NCBI GenBank assembly: GCA_029974875.1 | Contig: JARKQP010000150.1 | Span: 1 to 7,893, forward strand | DNA: 7,893 bases | Reading direction: 5' to 3' | DNA from: Mobilitalea sp. | GTDB taxonomy: Bacteria > Bacillota_A > Clostridia > Lachnospirales > Lachnospiraceae | Shown here: piece by piece, positions 5,130 to 7,893 of the stretch | How positions within the stretch are numbered: the first letter of the stretch is position 1 | Layout of the letters: every line of letters starts with the position of its first letter | Made by a program: the position numbers and the translations under genes | The notes under the pieces: generated by a model | Database searches by the model: none | Told to the model about the DNA's origin: nothing | The model's input: the letters and a program-made list of their open reading frames with translations, nothing else

Positions 5130-6152
5130 TTGACGAAGGAAGCATTAATATTGGCAATTGAGACCTCTTGTGATGAGACGGCAGCAGCTGTAGTGAAAAA
5201 TGGCAGGGAGGTATTATCAAATATCATCTCATCCCAAATAGAACTGCATAAGCTCTACGGGGGTGTCGTACCTGAGATTGCATCAAGAAAGCATATAGAA
5301 AAGATTAACCAGGTAATTGAGGAGGCGCTTACTGAGGCCCACGTAACATTAGAGGATATAGACGCCATCGGTGTAACCTATGGCCCGGGGCTGGTAGGAG
5401 CCCTGCTGGTCGGTGTTGCTGAAGCTAAGGCTATCAGCTTTGCAAGGAATAAGCCGTTAATAGGTGTCCATCATATTGAGGGGCATGTATCGGCAAATTA
5501 TATTGAAAATAAAGAGCTGGAACCACCCTTCCTGTGCCTGATCGTTTCCGGAGGCCATACCCACCTGGTATTAGTGAAGGAATATGGTGTCTATGAGATC
5601 ATCGGCAGGACGAGGGATGATGCGGCGGGAGAGGCCTTTGATAAAGTTGCCCGCGCAATTGGCTTGGGCTATCCTGGCGGACCAAAGATCGATAAGCTGT
5701 CGAAGGAGGGCAATAAGAACGCGGTTCCCTTTCCGAGGGCACAGATTCCTGGCGCACCCTATGATTTTAGCTTCAGCGGCTTAAAATCCGCAGTATTAAA
5801 CCATATCAATTCCTGTGAAATGAAGCATGAGGAGATTAACCGGGCTGACATTGCGGCCTCATTCCAGGAGGCGGTAATTGACGTTTTAGTGACTAAGACA
5901 ATTCTTGCGGCAAAGGACTTTGGCATGGGTAGGGTTGCTTTGGCCGGCGGTGTGGCGTCCAATTCACATCTAAGGGAAGCGATAGCAGCAGCCTGTAAAG
6001 AGCATAAGCTGGAGTTCTATCACCCGTCGCCAATCTTTTGCACCGATAATGCAGCGATGATAGGGGCAGCCGCTTATTATGAATATTTAAAAGGAGCCAG
6101 GGCCGGACTGGATTTAAATGCGGTTCCCAATCTGAAAATTGGCGAGAGGTAG
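5130..6152 (+). CDS. tsaD: tRNA N6-adenosine threonylcarbamoyltransferase TsaD
   Basis: TsaD transfers the threonylcarbamoyl group from threonylcarbamoyl-AMP to A37 of ANN-decoding tRNAs, acting with TsaB and TsaE. The product has the Kae1/Qri7 signature set: [10 protein letters not shown] (8-17), ASRKH (51-55), YGPGLVG (84-90), the metal motif HIEGH with H115 and H119, [29 protein letters not shown] and CTDNAAMIG with the third metal ligand at about D306. The frame is open back to 4911 inside the previous gene. A TTG start at 5130 is preferred because GGGAGGA (5116-5122) lies 7 nt upstream and the resulting 340 residues match normal family length and N-terminus. No ATG or GTG is suitably placed. 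TTG may keep expression low. The gene is about 2.8 kb from tsaB, in the second transcription unit. Confidence 0.95.
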   Translation: MTKEALILAIETSCDETAAAVVKNGREVLSNIISSQIELHKLYGGVVPEIASRKHIEKINQVIEEALTEAHVTLEDIDAIGVTYGPGLVGALLVGVAEAKAISFARNKPLIGVHHIEGHVSANYIENKELEPPFLCLIVSGGHTHLVLVKEYGVYEIIGRTRDDAAGEAFDKVARAIGLGYPGGPKIDKLSKEGNKNAVPFPRAQIPGAPYDFSFSGLKSAVLNHINSCEMKHEEINRADIAASFQEAVIDVLVTKTILAAKDFGMGRVALAGGVASNSHLREAIAAACKEHKLEFYHPSPIFCTDNAAMIGAAAYYEYLKGARAGLDLNAVPNLKIGER

Positions 6153-6206
6153 AAGCCGCCGGCATTTTTCAGGCACATCCCAGGCGAAAGGAATGGATAT
6201 ATCTTT

Positions 6207-6917
6207 ATGAAAAATGAATTCACTGCCATAGTTTTGGCCGCCGGACAGGGAAAAAGAATGAATTCCCCGGTGGCCAAGCAGTTTCTTACGCTGCAGGACA
6301 AACCTGTGCTTTATTATTCTTTACGGGCATTCGAAGACAGTGGGATAGACCGTATTATTCTGGTAACCGGTGAAGAACAGGTGGAATATTGCAGGACAAG
6401 TATTGTGGAGTATTATGGGTTTCAAAAGGTAACGGATATCATCGCAGGTGGTAAGGAAAGATATGATTCCGTTTATAGGGCTTTATTAAAGACAGGGCAG
6501 ACGGATTATGTCTTAATCCATGATGGGGCGAGGCCATTTATTTCAAGGGACATGATTAAAACCATCATGGAGCAGGTAAGAATAAATAAGGCCTGTTTAG
6601 TCGGTACACCTGTAAAGGAAACGATAAAAACGGTTGATATAAACGGATTTATAACTGGAACACCTAACCGGAATACACTTTGGGCGGCCCAGACACCGCA
6701 GGCCTTTGAATACACATCCATTAAGAAGGCCTATGATTTGTTCCAGCAGGAGAAGGCTCCGGACAGCCTTGGCATTACCGATGACGCAATGGTATATGAG
6801 GCATACTGTAAGCTTCCTGTAAAGATGATTATGGGCGATTATAACAATATCAAATTAACCACCCCGGAGGACTTGACGCTGGCTCAGGGGATCATAAAAC
6901 AGCTATTGTGTAAATAG
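6207..6917 (+). CDS. ispD: 2-C-methyl-D-erythritol 4-phosphate cytidylyltransferase IspD
   Basis: IspD joins CTP and methylerythritol 4-phosphate to CDP-methylerythritol, the third step of the non-mevalonate isoprenoid pathway. The 236-residue product is full length. The CTP-binding loop AAGQGKRMNSPVAKQF (11-26) has R17 and K24 at the places of the catalytic E. coli Arg20 and Lys27. DGARPF (106-111), TPVKETIK (134-141), LWAAQTPQAF (158-167) and TDDA (191-194) follow, and NIK (214-216) supplies the counterpart of E. coli Lys213. E138 replaces the aspartate commonly seen in the VKDTIK motif. The ATG at 6207 has only a distant AAAGGA (6187-6192), so initiation may be weak or coupled. It follows tsaD by 54 nt with no terminator between. 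It shares no pathway with its tRNA-related neighbours. Confidence 0.95.
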   Translation: MKNEFTAIVLAAGQGKRMNSPVAKQFLTLQDKPVLYYSLRAFEDSGIDRIILVTGEEQVEYCRTSIVEYYGFQKVTDIIAGGKERYDSVYRALLKTGQTDYVLIHDGARPFISRDMIKTIMEQVRINKACLVGTPVKETIKTVDINGFITGTPNRNTLWAAQTPQAFEYTSIKKAYDLFQQEKAPDSLGITDDAMVYEAYCKLPVKMIMGDYNNIKLTTPEDLTLAQGIIKQLLCK

Positions 6918-6961
6918 GATAAAAAAAAGAAACAATTCTTTGCGAATCAGCAGAAAACCTC

Positions 6962-6990
6962 TTGACAGACTAATATTTAGGTGCTATACT
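6962..6990 (+). promoter_or_regulatory. Promoter of tRNA-Ser(UGA)
   Basis: A consensus TTGACA (6962-6967) and TATACT (6985-6990) are separated by exactly 17 nt, with a TGC extended -10 at 6982-6984. Initiation would fall near 6997, about nine bases before the mature tRNA. This is among the strongest promoters in the window. Confidence 0.88.
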
Positions 6991-7005
6991 AGCAAAGCGA
7001 CGTTT

Positions 7006-7091
7006 GGAGAGATGCCCGAGCGGTTTAAGGGGCTGGTCTTGAAAACCAGTGATTCTGAAAGGAACCGTGGGTTCGAATCCCACTCTCTCCG
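7006..7091 (+). tRNA. tRNA-Ser, anticodon UGA
   Basis: The acceptor stem GGAGAGA (7006-7012) pairs with TCTCTCC (7084-7090), with discriminator G7091. The anticodon stem CTGGT/ACCAG encloses the loop CTTGAAA with anticodon TGA at 7040-7042, reading UCA. The T arm is GTGGG-TTCGAAT-CCCAC, and a long class II variable arm fits serine. CCA is not encoded, so RNase Z cutting and CCA addition are needed. Serine UCN tRNAs are not t6A substrates, so the t6A genes nearby do not act on this one. Confidence 0.96.
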
Positions 7092-7160
7092 TTTAAAGTT
7101 TCTATATCTACTTATTGTGTTTCAATGATGGACATGCAATACGGATAGCGGTTAACTTTA

Positions 7161-7169
7161 TGATATAAT
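7161..7169 (+). promoter_or_regulatory. Probable extended -10 promoter of tRNA-Ser(GGA)
   Basis: TGATATAAT (TGn plus consensus TATAAT at 7164-7169) ends 19 nt before the tRNA. No convincing -35 is found at 16-18 nt. There is also no terminator after the first tRNA, so read-through from the promoter at 6962 is equally possible. Confidence 0.5.
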
Positions 7170-7188
7170 AAGGAAAGATCATCCTAAT

Positions 7189-7277
7189 GGAGAAATACCC
7201 AAGAGGCTGAAGGGGCTCCCCTGGAAAGGGAGTAGGTCGTTAATAGCGGCGCGAGGGTTCAAATCCCTCTTTCTCCG
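7189..7277 (+). tRNA. tRNA-Ser, anticodon GGA
   Basis: The acceptor stem GGAGAAA (7189-7195) pairs with TTTCTCC (7270-7276), with discriminator G7277. The anticodon stem CTCCC/GGGAG holds the loop CTGGAAA with anticodon GGA at 7223-7225, reading UCC and UCU. A long class II variable arm and the T arm GAGGG-TTCAAAT-CCCTC complete it. CCA is not encoded. It is the second serine acceptor in tandem, 97 nt after the first. Confidence 0.96.
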
Positions 7278-7339
7278 TTCTACTTTTTTGAATGAAAAAC
7301 CAACGAAAAAAATAAGTTGAAAAAAGTTTTAAAAAGTAG

Positions 7340-7368
7340 TTGACAAGAAAGAAGATGCATGATAAGAT
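7340..7368 (+). promoter_or_regulatory. Ribosomal RNA operon promoter with A-rich upstream element
   Basis: TTGACA (7340-7345), a 17-nt spacer and TAAGAT (7363-7368) with a TGA extended -10 (7360-7362) form a strong promoter. It is preceded by about 50 nt of A/T tracts (7290-7339) resembling an UP element. Transcription would start near 7375, about 300 nt before 16S. No second promoter with both boxes is visible in the leader. Confidence 0.85.
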
Positions 7369-7374
7369 ATCAAA

Positions 7375-7673
7375 GCTGAGCCGCGAGGCCGGCGAAAAAC
7401 AAAAGCCTGCAAGTCCTGATAAATAAAGGGATGCAAGCGATATGAACCTTGATAATTGAACAGTAAAACAACCCTGAAAATTCTAAAAATATGGGTCTCC
7501 CACATGGGACCCAGAAATAGATTTTCATTGATGCCGTAAGGCATCACGAACCGTATCCGTTTAACGGATACACCACAAAAACAGTAAAGACAGAGTAGCT
7601 TGCAATTCTTAAGAATTGTAACAAAGCGGTCTGATGACCGCTTGGCCAAAGTTTGTCTGACTGGACCAAACTT
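7375..7673 (+). other. 16S rRNA leader with boxA-like site and serial hairpins
   Basis: This gene-free stretch is the transcribed rRNA leader. TGAACCTTGATAATTGAACA (7442-7461) resembles the boxA-containing leader motif of Firmicute rRNA operons that loads antitermination factors. Then come hairpins at 7493-7512 (GGGTC/GACCC), 7529-7546 (TGATGCC, GNRA-type loop GTAA, GGCATCA), 7553-7571 (GTATCCGT/ACGGATAC), 7603-7618 (palindrome CAATTCTTAAGAATTG), 7624-7643 (AAGCGGTC/GACCGCTT) and 7649-7673 (AAGTTT/AAACTT). The last ones adjoin the 16S 5' end and probably belong to the processing stalk, whose other half would lie after 16S, outside the window. Confidence 0.7.

Positions 7674-7893
<220 letters not shown>

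Noticed and set aside
4793..5227. 144-codon open frame on the - strand across the membrane-protein/tsaD junction
   Set aside because: It overlaps two supported + strand genes, and its content looks like a reverse-complement shadow.
6926..6941. AAAGAA/TTCTTT hairpin after ispD as a terminator
   Set aside because: Six A/T-rich pairs with no T run after them; it cannot be supported as an intrinsic terminator.
6940..7128. 62-codon open frame on the + strand after ispD
   Set aside because: It runs straight through the tRNA-Ser(UGA) gene and its promoter; its peptide is simply the tRNA read as codons.

Overview
The window looks like a chromosomal segment from a Lachnospiraceae-type anaerobe (Firmicutes, Clostridium cluster XIVa). 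The evidence is a clostridial 16S rRNA 5' end, tRNA genes without encoded CCA, strong AGGAGG-type ribosome binding sites, AT-rich promoters with extended -10 boxes, and a riboflavin ECF transporter gene behind an FMN riboswitch. The genus cannot be set from what is visible. Everything reads left to right on the + strand.

Region 1 (1-1030) is a self-contained riboflavin uptake unit: FMN aptamer, intrinsic terminator, ribU and a second terminator. The promoter lies left of the window. The terminator's 5' arm can alternatively pair with the 5' side of the aptamer, which suggests transcriptional attenuation. A second hairpin can cover the ribU ribosome binding site.

Region 2 (1031-3295) is a tightly spaced operon: tsaE, tsaB (4-base overlap), rimI, and a 94-residue protein with two CxxC pairs that I cannot name. 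It ends at a terminator preceded by a block of mutually exclusive inverted repeats.

Region 3 (3296-6917) starts at a good extended -10 promoter. It carries rnz (RNase Z), an unrecognised single-pass membrane protein, tsaD (TTG start) and ispD. The genes for the t6A37 tRNA-modification core (TsaB, TsaD, TsaE) are therefore split over two adjacent transcription units, with tRNA 3'-end maturation (RNase Z) and acetylation of a ribosomal protein (RimI) between them. IspD (isoprenoid precursor synthesis) is an unrelated passenger.

Region 4 (6918-7893) is stable-RNA territory: tRNA-Ser(UGA) and tRNA-Ser(GGA), each with its own promoter signal, then a strong rRNA promoter, a leader of about 300 nt full of hairpins, and the first ~220 nt of 16S rRNA, cut by the window end.

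No mobile element, CRISPR array or clearly new multi-gene system is visible. The items most worth a second look are the two unrecognised proteins inside the t6A/RNase Z cluster, the apparently atypical RNase Z arm, the palindrome and hairpin before tsaD, and the structured RNA block before the 3266-3295 terminator.
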